Source: an uncultured Clostridia bacterium
GTDB taxonomy: Bacteria > Bacillota > Clostridia > Oscillospirales > Oscillospiraceae
Reading direction: 5' to 3'
Assembly: GCA_947170435.1 (NCBI GenBank)
Contig: CAMVTO010000003.1
Location: forward strand, 1 to 64,000
Length of the DNA stretch: 64,000 nucleotides
Shown here: positions 27,928 to 36,832 of the stretch, in pieces
How the letters are laid out: every line of letters begins with the position of its first letter
Position numbering within the stretch: position 1 is the stretch's first letter
Position numbers and translations under genes: made by a program
The notes under the pieces: generated by a model
The model's database searches: none
Told to the model about the DNA's origin: nothing
Seen by the model: the letters and a program-made list of their open reading frames with translations, nothing else

Positions 27928-29142
27928 TTAGTCGAGGCCGACGTAAGCGCCGTTCTCGATGATCATGCCCTTCGGGCTCTTGGTGACCTCGCCGCTGGCG
28001 TCCCAGGTCATGCCGTCGCCGGTCAGGCCGTCGAAGGTCATGGTGGTGAACTGCTGGATCATGAGGTCGCAGATCTGCTCCGCGCTCATATCGGCGGTGG
28101 CGCCGGAAGCCTCGAGGGCCTGGGCGTAAGCGTAGACGCAGTCATAAGCGTCCGCCGCGAACTGGTTGGGGACGTCGCCGAACTTCTCCTGATACTTCTT
28201 GACGAAGGCCTGAGTACGGGCGTCGTCGGAGTCCGCGTTGAACGGGGTCAGGAGCATGACGCCCTCCGCGAGGCTGGTGTCGAAGCCCTCGAGGGTCAGG
28301 ATGCCGTCCATGCCGTCCACGCCGAACCAGATGGGAGCGTAACCGGCGGCCTTCGCCTGCGCGAAGATCAGGGAAGCGGGGGTGTAGTACATGGGCAGGA
28401 ACACCAGCTCAGCGCCGTTGCTCTGCGCGTCGGCGATCTGGACGGAGAAGTTGGTGTCGTTGCCGTCCTGGAAGGTGGTGTCGCTCACGACCTCAAGGCC
28501 GAGGCCGGGAGCAGCCGCCATAAAGGTGTCATAGACGCCCTTGGAGTACACGTCGTCGTTCTTCCAAATGACCGCGACCTTGGTGGCAAGGTTCTTGTCA
28601 GCGATATACTGCGCGGAAGCGGAGCCCTGGTTGGGGTCGGTGAAGCACATCTGGAACTGGTTGTCCTTGTCCGCGATGACAGCGGTGGAGGAAGCGGACG
28701 GGGTCAGCGCGAAGATACGGTCGGAGAAGGTCTCCGCGGAGGTCGCGACGCAGGGGGTGGAGGTGACGGAGCCGAGGGAGACCTGCATGCCCCAGTCCTT
28801 CAGGGTGTTGTAGGCGTTGACGGCCTTCTCGGCGTCGTGCGCGTCGTCCTGATAGTTCAGCTCGAACTGGACGTTGCCGCCCGCGGCGTTGATCTCGTCA
28901 ACGGCGATCTGCGCGGCGTTGGCACAGGCCTGGCCGTAGATCGCGGCGCCGCCGGTCAGCGGGCCGGTGCCGCCCAGCTTGAAGACCTGCACGCCGGCAG
29001 GGGCCTCAGCGGGAGCGGGGGTGGAGGTTTCAGCGGGAGCGGGGGTGCTGCTGCCGTTGTCGGTGGAGCTGTTGCCGCCGCCGCAGGCGACCAGCGCGAG
29101 CACCATTACGAGGGCGAGCATGAGAGACAATGCTTTTTTCAT
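27928..29142 (-). CDS. livJ: Branched-chain amino acid binding lipoprotein LivJ
   Basis: 404 residues with a lipoprotein signal (lipobox LALVAC, Cys20), a spacer containing the repeat STPAPAE, and a type-I periplasmic binding domain beginning VFKLGGTGPLTGGAAIYGQ. AAGGAG lies upstream of the ATG. First structural gene after the liv leader. Confidence 0.93.
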   Translation of the reverse strand: MKKALSLMLALVMVLALVACGGGNSSTDNGSSTPAPAETSTPAPAEAPAGVQVFKLGGTGPLTGGAAIYGQACANAAQIAVDEINAAGGNVQFELNYQDDAHDAEKAVNAYNTLKDWGMQVSLGSVTSTPCVATSAETFSDRIFALTPSASSTAVIADKDNQFQMCFTDPNQGSASAQYIADKNLATKVAVIWKNDDVYSKGVYDTFMAAAPGLGLEVVSDTTFQDGNDTNFSVQIADAQSNGAELVFLPMYYTPASLIFAQAKAAGYAPIWFGVDGMDGILTLEGFDTSLAEGVMLLTPFNADSDDARTQAFVKKYQEKFGDVPNQFAADAYDCVYAYAQALEASGATADMSAEQICDLMIQQFTTMTFDGLTGDGMTWDASGEVTKSPKGMIIENGAYVGLD

Positions 29143-29321
29143 GTTCTTTTCTCCTTATGATTTGTTGGAATGAATTTATATCGAAACGCTTGCGCGTCCG
29201 GTATCGCAAGAGCATCCTGAATTTCCGGTTGCCGCTTCAGCGGCATAATAAAAGCCTCCATCCCCTTTTTGGAGACGGAGGCGAAAATCGCTTGTCGGAG
29301 GCTTACGATTCGATTCCGGCT
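29143..29321 (-). promoter_or_regulatory. Untranslated leader between the liv leader ORF and livJ
   Basis: Holds the attenuator terminator (29254-29282), a small hairpin GCCGCTTCAGCGGC (29231-29244), an upstream copy of CCTCC (29297-29301) that could pair with leader codons, and the livJ ribosome site. I see no gene in it. Confidence 0.6.
29254..29282 (-). terminator. Attenuator terminator of the liv leader
   Basis: Minus strand GCCTCCGTCTCC A5 GGGGATGGAGGC, a 12-bp stem with two G:U pairs, then TTTTATTAT. A competing helix is possible between its 5' arm (CGCCTCCGTCTCC) and GGGGTAGTAGGCG in leader codons 30-34. Confidence 0.78.
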
Positions 29322-29444
29322 TCAAAAAGGAATATGGGCGTTTACGCCTACTACCCCTACCGACAGAATCGTAATAAGAGAGGAAGCCCCGGCCGTGCGG
29401 CTGGAAGCGAGGGTGCGGATGTCGTTGGTGCGCAGCATCGTCAT
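29322..29444 (-). CDS. Leu/Ile/Val-rich leader peptide controlling livJHMGF
   Basis: Absent from the ORF track as a separate ORF. On the minus strand AAAGGAG lies 10 nt before an ATG opening 40 codons: MTMLRTNDIRTLASSRTAGA, then SSLITILSVGVVGVNAHIPF, then TGA. Residues 23-34 hold eight Leu, Ile or Val, many in codons rare for this genome (CTT, ATT, GTA). A promoter lies 33 bp upstream and a terminator hairpin 40 nt downstream. It resembles the ilv operon leaders of enterobacteria in composition, not in sequence. It supports branched-chain amino acids as the substrate of the liv system. Confidence 0.82.
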   Translation of the reverse strand: MTMLRTNDIRTLASSRTAGASSLITILSVGVVGVNAHIPF

Positions 29445-29476
29445 GATCCGAGACTCCTTTCGTGAGCGTTGTGGAT

Positions 29477-29505
29477 ATTTTGCCACGGCACGCGGCAAAT
29501 GTCAA
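29477..29505 (-). promoter_or_regulatory. Promoter of the liv leader and livJHMGF
   Basis: Minus strand TTGACA-17-CAAAAT, with transcription expected about 26 nt before the leader ATG. Upstream, repeats of ATTCATA(C/T)A at 29534 and 29543 and the inverse TATATGAAT at 29577 may bind a regulator. Confidence 0.7.
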
Positions 29506-29666
29506 TCGTCGTCTAAAACAAATGATAAATCATATTCATACAATTCATATAGTCAATTCGCACAAAACATGACAGTTATATGAATAAACGTAATATAAAA
29601 TAAGCGCAGTTGTCATGGAAAACACGGAAATGAAAGGGTTTTTCGCTATAGAGCAGAAATTGGGGA

Positions 29667-29696
29667 TTGTTGCTTTGCACAAGTCTATGATATACT
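29667..29696 (+). promoter_or_regulatory. Candidate promoter of dusB
   Basis: TTGTTG-18-TATACT, 33 nt before the dusB GTG. Confidence 0.5.
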
Positions 29697-29728
29697 CATT
29701 CATTATCGCGCCGGAAGGAGGAACGCCT

Positions 29729-30700
29729 GTGAAAATCGGAACCGTGGAAATCGACTCGAAGCTGTACCTTGCGCCGATGGCGGGCGTGACCGACGCGGCA
29801 TTTCGGCAGATTTGCCGGGAGCACGGCGCAGGTCTTTCCTGCACGGAGCTGGTCAGCGCCAAGGCGCTGTGCTACGACGACGAAAAGAGCAAGACGCTGC
29901 TGCGCCTCGCGCCAAATGAAAAACCGGGCGTCGTGCAGATTTTCGGCAATGTGCCGGAGGAGATGGCGCAGGCGGCAAAGGTCGCGGTGGCGGTTTCGGG
30001 CGCGGATATGCTCGACATCAACATGGGCTGTCCCGTGCACAAGGTTGCCGCCCACGGCAGCGGCGCCGCGCTGATGAAGGACCCTGACAAAGCGGCGGCC
30101 ATTGCCGAAGCGGTGGTGAACGCGGTCGATGTGCCGGTGACGGTGAAGATGCGCCGGGGCTGGGATAAGGGCAGCATCAATGCCGTCGAGCTGGCGCGGA
30201 GGCTGGAACAGGTCGGCGTGGCAGCGGTCGCCGTTCACGGCCGCACGCGGGCGCAGATGTACGGCGGCGCGGCGGACTGGACGACCATCAAGCAAGTCAA
30301 GGAGGCGGTGTCGATCCCTGTCATCGCCAACGGCGACGTGTTCGAGCCGGAGGACGCGGTGCGCATTCTGCACTTCACCGGCGCGGATATGGCGATGATC
30401 GGGCGCGGCGCGTTCGGCAACCCGTTTTTGTTCGAGCGCGCACAGGCGGCGCTGGAAGGGCGTGCAATCCCTCCCCTGCCTCCGGTGGCGGAGCGCTTCG
30501 CTGTCGCCGTGCGGCAGATCGAGCTGAGCGCGCAGTATCGCAACGAGCGCACGGCGCTGCTGGAGGCGCGGCGCCACTGCTGCTGGTACTTAAAGGGTGT
30601 GCCCTACGCCAATTATTATAAGGAACAGATCGTGAAGATGGAGACGCTGGAGGATTTATATAAGGTAGCCGAAGGCGTGAAACGCGATCTGCACGACTGA
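29729..30700 (+). CDS. dusB: tRNA-dihydrouridine synthase DusB
   Basis: FMN-dependent reduction of uridines in tRNA. TIM-barrel motifs include [32 protein letters not shown] with the catalytic Cys, and [11 protein letters not shown]. Start: GTG at 29729 with GGAGG 8 nt upstream ([17 protein letters not shown]), giving 323 residues; the longer track ORF includes promoter sequence. Followed 11 bp later by the sigma factor gene. Confidence 0.94.
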   Translation: MKIGTVEIDSKLYLAPMAGVTDAAFRQICREHGAGLSCTELVSAKALCYDDEKSKTLLRLAPNEKPGVVQIFGNVPEEMAQAAKVAVAVSGADMLDINMGCPVHKVAAHGSGAALMKDPDKAAAIAEAVVNAVDVPVTVKMRRGWDKGSINAVELARRLEQVGVAAVAVHGRTRAQMYGGAADWTTIKQVKEAVSIPVIANGDVFEPEDAVRILHFTGADMAMIGRGAFGNPFLFERAQAALEGRAIPPLPPVAERFAVAVRQIELSAQYRNERTALLEARRHCCWYLKGVPYANYYKEQIVKMETLEDLYKVAEGVKRDLHD

Positions 30701-30711
30701 GGTGGGATGAG

Positions 30712-31317
30712 ATGGAAGAAAAAGAACTGATCCTGCGATGTCAGCAGGGAGACGAGGCGGCGTTCGAGGCGCTGATTCACCTGCATGAAAAGAAGGTCTA
30801 CGCCCTCTGTCGCCGTATGTGCCGCAGCGAGGACGACGCGCTGGAGGCGGCGCAGGACACGTTTCTCTCCGTCTGGCGCGGTATCGGCAGCTTTCGCGCC
30901 GACGCGCAGTTCTCAACGTGGCTCTACCGCCTCGCCACCAACGCCTGCCTTGATATCCTGCGGCGGGAGAAAAAGCGCGGCGGAGACGTGTCGCTGGACG
31001 ACGAGGAAACGCCGATCGAGCCGCGGGATACCGCGCCGCAGCCGGAGGAGGCCGTGGAGCGCGAAGAGACGCAGCGTCTGGTACGGGAAGGACTCTATTC
31101 CCTGCCTGACCACTACCGGCAGGTGCTGATCCTGCGGGAGCTGGAACAGCTCTCCTACGCGGAGATCGCAGAGGCGGCCCAGCTGGACGTCGGCACGGTG
31201 AAGTCGCGCATCAGCCGGGCGCGGCAGGCGCTGCGCAACTATTTGGCGGCGAGCGGGAACTTTTTTCACCGCAGCACGTCAAATACGACAGAAGGAAAGG
31301 GGGCGGAGAAGCCATGA
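30712..31317 (+). CDS. ECF-type RNA polymerase sigma factor
   Basis: 201 residues with sigma region 2 (CRSEDDALEAAQDTFLSVWRG, FSTWLYRLATNACLDILRR) and region 4 (LPDHYRQVLILRELEQLSY, GTVKSRISRARQAL). Regions 1 and 3 are absent, as in extracytoplasmic-function sigmas. The stop overlaps the start of the next gene, a zinc-binding anti-sigma, by 4 bp, the standard partner arrangement. Confidence 0.92.
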   Translation: MEEKELILRCQQGDEAAFEALIHLHEKKVYALCRRMCRSEDDALEAAQDTFLSVWRGIGSFRADAQFSTWLYRLATNACLDILRREKKRGGDVSLDDEETPIEPRDTAPQPEEAVEREETQRLVREGLYSLPDHYRQVLILRELEQLSYAEIAEAAQLDVGTVKSRISRARQALRNYLAASGNFFHRSTSNTTEGKGAEKP

Positions 31318-32210
31318 ACCATGACGAATATCGGGAAAAGCTCTCCGCTCTGCTGGATGGCGAGCTGAACGAGGCGGAGCAAACTGATGTAATGGCGCAT
31401 TTGGAGTCCTGCGAGGCATGCTGGACTTATTTAATAGAATTAACAGACATGCGTGACGCGCTAAGCCGCATGGATACGCCATCTGTGCCGGAAGGCTTTG
31501 CGGCGGGTGTGATGGCACGGCTCCGCGAAACCAGGCAAGAAAAGTCGATTGATTCAGTCAATATTGCCCAAAGCACCCCAAATACACCGAAGCGCAGCCG
31601 CAATCGGCGGTTGGCTGCCTCCTTTGCCGCCGCCGCGGCGGTATTGGTAATCGTCAGCGTGCCGCGGATGCTCCGTATGGGCGGCGCGGGTGCGCCGGAG
31701 ACTGCGCCCAGCGTGCAGAGTTCAGCGATTTACGGTGCTTCGGGCGCCACGAACGGTGCCGCGGCGGAGGCGTTTCCGGCGGAAAGCACTGAGGAAGAAG
31801 CTCCCCTGATGGCGGCGGGCAACGCGCCGATGCTGGCGGAATCCAAGCAGATGCTCGACGGCGGCACGCCGGCGGCGGGCGCGGCAATGGCGGAGCTCAT
31901 GGAGGAAGCGCCCGTCGAGTCCACGACCAATACCGCCGCCGCGCCGGAGACAGCGTATGACGCGGCCATGGACGCGCTGCCGGAGGAGGAGTCCCGGAAA
32001 GCAGCGCCCGTGATGACGCTGATGGGCGACGGCGCGGCGGACTGGCTCGCGGAACACGGTGAAGATTTGGGCGACGGACGCTGGCTTGTGCGCGTCGAGG
32101 ACGTGAACGCTTTGCCCGACACGCTCGAGCTGGTCGCGGAGGACGGCTTGCAGCGACCGACAGACGGTATGCTCGTCATCGTGCTCGGAGCAACGGAGGC
32201 GACGCCATGA
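31314..32210 (+). CDS. Membrane-anchored zinc-finger anti-sigma factor
   Basis: 298 residues. The N-terminal 45 residues form a zf-HC2 anti-sigma domain with HLESCEAC (HxxxCxxC). One membrane helix follows at about residues 100-118. The extracellular part begins with an Ala/Glu-rich low-complexity stretch of about 120 residues and ends in a small folded region (WLAEHGEDLGDGRWLVRVED). It presumably holds the ECF sigma at the membrane until a signal releases it. The start and end overlap both neighbours. Confidence 0.85.
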   Translation: MNHDEYREKLSALLDGELNEAEQTDVMAHLESCEACWTYLIELTDMRDALSRMDTPSVPEGFAAGVMARLRETRQEKSIDSVNIAQSTPNTPKRSRNRRLAASFAAAAAVLVIVSVPRMLRMGGAGAPETAPSVQSSAIYGASGATNGAAAEAFPAESTEEEAPLMAAGNAPMLAESKQMLDGGTPAAGAAMAELMEEAPVESTTNTAAAPETAYDAAMDALPEEESRKAAPVMTLMGDGAADWLAEHGEDLGDGRWLVRVEDVNALPDTLELVAEDGLQRPTDGMLVIVLGATEATP

Positions 32211-32806
32211 TCGGACAACAAATCTTACTCTATTTTGCAATCCTGCTCTTTATCATCGCCATGACGGTCTATTTCGGCGTGCGCCGCAAGCAGGAGCGCA
32301 TGTTCGCCGTCATGGCGGGCGCGTGGGTGGTCATCATCGACCAGTACGCCAAGCGCGCGGTGGTGCAGACCCTCGACCTGGGCGAAACGGCAGAGCTGCT
32401 GCCCGGCCTGCTGCGCTTGGAGCGCGTGCACAACTACGGCGCGGCGTGGAGCAGTTTTTCCGGTGCGCGCTGGCTGCTCATCGGCGTGACGGGTGTGGGC
32501 ATCGCGGCGATCTTCTGGCTTGTGACCACCATCGTGCGCCACCCGCTGGGGGTCTGGTCGTTGTGGCTCATCATCGGCGGCGGCATCGGCAACCTCATCG
32601 ACCGTGTGGTAAACGGCTACGTGGTGGACATGCTGGCGACGGAGTTCATCAACTTCCCCGTGTTCAACATCGCGGATATCTTCGTTACCTGCGGCACTGC
32701 CGCGGCTGCGGTCTACTACCTCAAGTATTATGACAAATTCGACGCAAAAAACTGGGAGAACCGCCATGGAGCCCATCGTTCTGACAACGGAAACCGGGAG
32801 CAATAA
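32207..32806 (+). CDS. lspA: Lipoprotein signal peptidase
   Basis: Cleaves prolipoproteins such as the several in this window. Four membrane helices with the family motifs VIIDQYAKR, VHNYGAAWS, GGGIGNLIDR and FPVFNIADIF; the two catalytic Asp lie in the last two. An extra N-terminal helix of about 35 residues makes it 199 residues rather than about 160. It overlaps the anti-sigma gene by 4 bp and rluD by 41 bp. Confidence 0.93.
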   Translation: MIGQQILLYFAILLFIIAMTVYFGVRRKQERMFAVMAGAWVVIIDQYAKRAVVQTLDLGETAELLPGLLRLERVHNYGAAWSSFSGARWLLIGVTGVGIAAIFWLVTTIVRHPLGVWSLWLIIGGGIGNLIDRVVNGYVVDMLATEFINFPVFNIADIFVTCGTAAAAVYYLKYYDKFDAKNWENRHGAHRSDNGNREQ

Positions 32807-33674
32807 GCGCCTCGACGCATTTCTGGCAGAGAGCATCGAGGAGCTGACCCGCGCTGCCGCCGCGCGACTGATCGAGAGCGGCATGGTGTTGGTGAACGGC
32901 AAGAGCGCGCCCAAGAGCTGCAAGCTCACCGGCACGGAGACGGTATCCGTCACGCTGCCGGAGCCGGAGCCGATCGACGCCGTGCCGCAGGATATCCCGC
33001 TGGACGTGGTGTACGAGGACGAGGACGTGATCGTGGTCAACAAGCCCTCTGGGCTGGTGGTACACCCCGCGCCCGGGCATCCTGACGGCACGCTGGTCAA
33101 CGCCCTGCTCTACCACTGCGGAGACTCACTATCCGGCGTGGGCGGTGCGCTGCGCCCCGGCATTGTGCACCGGATTGACCGGGATACCAGCGGCCTTATC
33201 ATCGCCGCGAAGAACGATCTGGCGCATCAGAGCCTGGCGGAACAGCTGAAAACGCATCGACTTTCACGAACTTATGAGTCTATTTGCGTGGGGAATCTGC
33301 GTGAGGACAGCGGCACGGTAGACGCGCCCATCGCCCGCGACCCGCGGGACCGCAAGCGCATGGCGGTGGTCGCCGGTGGGCGGGACGCCGTGACCCACTG
33401 GGAGGTCATCGCCCGCTATCCTGGCTACACCCACGTCCGCTGCAAGCTGGAAACCGGGCGCACGCATCAGATCCGTGTGCACATGGCGTACCTCGGCCAC
33501 CCGATCCTCGGAGACACGGTATATGGCGCAAAAAAACCGGTTTCCGGCCTCACGGGGCAATGCCTCCACGCCGTCGGCCTGCGATTTCAGCATCCCCGCA
33601 CCGGCGAGGCAGTCGAGCTATCCTGTCCCCTGCCTGACGAGTTCACCGCCATGCTGCGCAAGATCGACCGATAG
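32766..33674 (+). CDS. RluD-family 23S rRNA pseudouridine synthase
   Basis: 302 residues: an N-terminal S4 domain (RLDAFLAESIEELTRAAAARL) and a catalytic domain with HRIDRDTSGLIIAAK holding the catalytic Asp, then GRTHQIRVHMAYLGHPILGD. The start at 32766 has a GGGAGA site and lies inside lspA. The position after lspA is the common Firmicutes arrangement (lspA-rluD). Confidence 0.93.
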   Translation: MEPIVLTTETGSNKRLDAFLAESIEELTRAAAARLIESGMVLVNGKSAPKSCKLTGTETVSVTLPEPEPIDAVPQDIPLDVVYEDEDVIVVNKPSGLVVHPAPGHPDGTLVNALLYHCGDSLSGVGGALRPGIVHRIDRDTSGLIIAAKNDLAHQSLAEQLKTHRLSRTYESICVGNLREDSGTVDAPIARDPRDRKRMAVVAGGRDAVTHWEVIARYPGYTHVRCKLETGRTHQIRVHMAYLGHPILGDTVYGAKKPVSGLTGQCLHAVGLRFQHPRTGEAVELSCPLPDEFTAMLRKIDR

Positions 33675-33721
33675 CGTAATTTGGTGGATTGCGCAAAATA
33701 TAGACCGAAATAATAGAATAA

Positions 33722-33752
33722 AAACCGGAAATGCGGCTGCATTTCCGGTTTT
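33722..33752 (+). terminator. Bidirectional terminator between rluD and the HAD gene
   Basis: AAACCGGAAATGC GGCT GCATTTCCGGTTT, a perfect 13-bp stem with U-rich flanks on both strands. Confidence 0.85.
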
Positions 33753-33759
33753 GCTTTGC

Positions 33760-34614
33760 TTAATATTTCCGATCGAGCGCTTCGATGACGTCGGCGATCG
33801 CGCCGTCGGCGCAGTGGGAAACGATGTGCATCCCCGGCAGCGCCTTCATGTCGTCGATGGCGTTGGCGGGCGCGAAGCGAATGGCGGACAGCTCCGCCAT
33901 GGAGATGTCGTTGCCATGGTCGCCGATGCAGTAGAGGTTGTTGCGCCCGACGCCCAGCCGCTCCGCCAGCCGCAGCACCATCGCGCCCTTGGTGGCGCCC
34001 CGTGCGGTCAGCTCCAGCAGGTTGTCGCTGGAATAGATCAGCTCGTACTGACTCGCCCAGTCCTGCGCGCGGATGTAATCAAACAGCGCGTCGAGCTTGT
34101 CGCGGTCGTCTTCAAAGAGCAGCTTCACCAGCGGGAAATCCACCGCGTCGAAGCTGTCCACCACCTCGATCTTTGTGCGGGTAAGATGCTCGTGATTGAG
34201 GATGTAGTGGTTGGGGTGCATGGCGTGGATGCGCCGGTCGGTGTGATAAATCTCAAACGGAAGCTGCGGATCGTAGCACAACAGCTCGGCAATGTGGGGG
34301 CGTATCCTCTCGTCGAGAAACGCCGTTTCCACATATTGCTCGGTGCGGAAGTCATAGAGCCCCGCACCGTTGGCAATGATGCAGGGCGCGTTGATGGGCA
34401 GATCGCTTGCGTAGCGGGCGAACGCGGGCAGAGCCCGACCGGTGGATACGGAAAAATATCCGCCGTTTTGGGTGAAGTATGCCAGCGCCTCGCGGTTGCG
34501 CGCCGGCATGGGCGGCAGCTCCGTGGAGCCGGCGTCCAGCGCTGCCTTGGTGTGGACGAGCGTATTGTCAAAGTCGCTGGCGAGCAGCACATGATCGAAC
34601 TTCCCCACGCTCAT
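33760..34614 (-). CDS. Cof-type HAD-superfamily hydrolase
   Basis: 284 residues. Motif I DFDNTLV near residue 14, motif II VSTGRAL near residue 56, and motif IV GDHGND near residue 232, as in Cof-type sugar-phosphate or nucleotide phosphatases. The substrate is unknown. The ATG overlaps the ricT stop by 4 bp, in an apparent holB-ricT-HAD unit. Confidence 0.88.
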   Translation of the reverse strand: MSVGKFDHVLLASDFDNTLVHTKAALDAGSTELPPMPARNREALAYFTQNGGYFSVSTGRALPAFARYASDLPINAPCIIANGAGLYDFRTEQYVETAFLDERIRPHIAELLCYDPQLPFEIYHTDRRIHAMHPNHYILNHEHLTRTKIEVVDSFDAVDFPLVKLLFEDDRDKLDALFDYIRAQDWASQYELIYSSDNLLELTARGATKGAMVLRLAERLGVGRNNLYCIGDHGNDISMAELSAIRFAPANAIDDMKALPGMHIVSHCADGAIADVIEALDRKY

Positions 34615-35870
34615 GCCTCCGTCTTGGGTGCGCCGCCCTCACCGCCACCGCCTCCGCGGCGATGGTTTCGTCCGCCCCGATGATGGCGGCGACGGGGCTT
34701 GTCGCTCTCGCCGCCCTCCGGCTTAGGCTGATCGGGTACTTTGGGTTTATCCGCTGTAGCTGCTCCCTCTGCCTTTTCGCCGCGGCGGCGCTCGGAGCGG
34801 GGCTTGTCCGCCTTGGGCGGCTTTTCGCCCTTTTCCTGCTTTGCCGGCTGCTCCTGCGCGCCGTCGGTTTTCTCACCGCCGCGTCTGCGCCCGCGTCCGC
34901 CGCGGTGGGACCGGCGCTTCTCCTCGCCCGGTTCGGCGGCGTCGGTGCCGAAGAACGCGTGCGCCTCTTCGGAGAGCATGGGCTTGTCAGCCTCGTCCTC
35001 CGGCGCACGGTAGCGCTCAGGACGCTCGCGCGGGATCACAATGCCGTCGCGGGAGCCTTTGCCGTTGCGCAGCACATTCAGCTCACTGTTGTGATAGCGC
35101 TTGGGCGCCTCGGGGGCGTCATCCAGCCGCACCACGGATTGCTCCCGCAGCAGGTCAACATTGGTGATGTTGCCCGGGCCGTCGGGCGTGAGGACGAAGG
35201 AATCCTGCTTCGGACAGCGGCGCACCGCGTCCTCGTAGGCGTCCTGTTCATATTTGAGGCAGCACATCAGCCGCCCGCAGGTGCCGGAGATCTTGGTGGG
35301 GTTGAGGCTGAGGTTCTGGGTTTTCGCCATCTTGATGGAGACAGGGATAAAGTCGTCGAGGAACTCCGCGCAGCAGAACGGCCGCCCGCAGATGCCGATG
35401 CCGCCGAGGAGCTTCGCCTCGTCGCGCACGCCGATCTGGCGCAGCTCGATGCGGGCGCGGAACTCCGCCGCGAGATCACGCACCAGCGCGCGGAAGTCCA
35501 CACGGCCTTCGCTGGTGAAGTAGAAGATGATCTTGCTGCCGTCGAAGTTGCAGTCCACGCGCACCAGCTTCATGTCCAGTCCGTGCTGGGCGATCTTCTT
35601 CTGGCAGACGCGCATGGCGTCCTTCTCCCGCTCGCGGTTGAGCTGCCAGGTGCGCTTGTCGTTCTCGGTGGCGAGGCGCAGCACCGGGCGCAGAGGCTGC
35701 ACGACCTCGCTGTCTTCAACCTCGTGATTGCCGGTAACGCAGCGGGCATACTCCTGCCCGGCCGCCGTCTCGACAATGACGTACTGACCCGGCTCGACGG
35801 TGAGTCCGCGCGGGTCGAAATAGTATTCCTTTGGGCCGCCGCGAAAGCGGATGCCGATGATTTCAGTCAT
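34611..35870 (-). CDS. ricT: RicT (YaaT, PSP1 domain) with a long basic tail
   Basis: Residues 1-275 are the PSP1-domain protein that, with RicA and RicF, promotes RNase Y-dependent mRNA processing, sporulation and competence in Bacillus. Cluster-binding cysteines lie in CGRPFCC and CGRLMCCLKYE. From about residue 300 there is a low-complexity tail of some 120 residues rich in Arg, Gly, Lys, Pro and Glu with RGG-like patches (HRGGRGRRRGGE, HHRGGRNHRRGG). Such tails often bind RNA; B. subtilis YaaT lacks it as far as I recall. It follows holB by 12 bp. Confidence 0.9.
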   Translation of the reverse strand: MTEIIGIRFRGGPKEYYFDPRGLTVEPGQYVIVETAAGQEYARCVTGNHEVEDSEVVQPLRPVLRLATENDKRTWQLNREREKDAMRVCQKKIAQHGLDMKLVRVDCNFDGSKIIFYFTSEGRVDFRALVRDLAAEFRARIELRQIGVRDEAKLLGGIGICGRPFCCAEFLDDFIPVSIKMAKTQNLSLNPTKISGTCGRLMCCLKYEQDAYEDAVRRCPKQDSFVLTPDGPGNITNVDLLREQSVVRLDDAPEAPKRYHNSELNVLRNGKGSRDGIVIPRERPERYRAPEDEADKPMLSEEAHAFFGTDAAEPGEEKRRSHRGGRGRRRGGEKTDGAQEQPAKQEKGEKPPKADKPRSERRRGEKAEGAATADKPKVPDQPKPEGGESDKPRRRHHRGGRNHRRGGGGGEGGAPKTEA

Positions 35871-35882
35871 AGCTGTTGCCTC

Positions 35883-36746
35883 TTATTTCAAAGCGTTTTC
35901 CCATTCCACGGCGAAGCCGCCGAGTGTGGGGCCGACGCCCACGTTGTAGTCGCAGTGTCGGCGATAGGTATCCAACAATTCGATCATGCGCAGAAGCTTC
36001 GCGGAGGCAAGGTACTTAGCAAGGCCCTGTGCCGCCTGCGCGTCCTCCGGCGGAATCTCGCCGCCGTATTGCACGAGCAGCGCGTTCGCGAACAGCAGCC
36101 GAGCGTCCTCGAACAGCGTGCCCAGCTCATCCCGCTTGCGCTTGCCGTTCTCCAATTTGGCCGTGAATGCGGCGCGGGAGGCGGCGTTTCCTTTGGCGCT
36201 GAGGCGGCAGAGCTCGACGGCATCTGTGCGGTCAGTTTCCGCCTTGTCCTCCGTACCGCCCAGCTTCAGCTCCACGCAGCGGGAGCGGATGGTCTGGAGC
36301 AGCGCGGCGGAGTTCTCCGCACAGAAGAGGAACGCGCAGTAAGACGGCCCCTCCTCAATGGTCTTGAGCAGAATGTTCTGATCGCGCTCGTTGAGGATCG
36401 AGCAGTCCTCGAAGAGATAGACCTTGCGTTCGGCCTCATTGGGACGGATGAACGTATCGGAGCGCATGGCGCGGATCGTCTCCGCCGACAGCTCCTTGTG
36501 CTCAGGATCGCGTACATAGCTCACGTCGGGATGGATGTCCGCCATGACCTTGCGGCAGTGCGCGCACGCCAGACACGGGCGGTCGCCCTCTGCCGTGCAC
36601 ACAAAGCCTGCGGCGGCATAACGCGCTGCGCTCACACGGTCACCCGCGCCGGAAAAAATCAGCGCGTGGCTCAATGTTCCGCGGGAGGCCGCCGTGCGGA
36701 TGCGCACGGCGGTATTCGATTGTGCGAACGCCGTCAAATCCGCCAT
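35883..36746 (-). CDS. holB: DNA polymerase III subunit delta prime
   Basis: Clamp-loader subunit. 287 residues with the zinc module CLACAHC, HPDVSYV, and ERKVYLFEDCSILNERDQNILLKTIEE, followed by an SRC motif in RSRCVEL. The Walker A position is degenerate (SGAGDRVSA), as expected for a subunit that does not hydrolyse ATP. Upstream of ricT, as in other Firmicutes. Confidence 0.9.
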   Translation of the reverse strand: MADLTAFAQSNTAVRIRTAASRGTLSHALIFSGAGDRVSAARYAAAGFVCTAEGDRPCLACAHCRKVMADIHPDVSYVRDPEHKELSAETIRAMRSDTFIRPNEAERKVYLFEDCSILNERDQNILLKTIEEGPSYCAFLFCAENSAALLQTIRSRCVELKLGGTEDKAETDRTDAVELCRLSAKGNAASRAAFTAKLENGKRKRDELGTLFEDARLLFANALLVQYGGEIPPEDAQAAQGLAKYLASAKLLRMIELLDTYRRHCDYNVGVGPTLGGFAVEWENALK

Positions 36747-36832
36747 ACGCGCTCCTCAAGAAATAGACTAATTGTTAAATGTCGATTGAGATTTTGCTGA
36801 AATATAATAGACTGTATACCAATTCAATAGAT

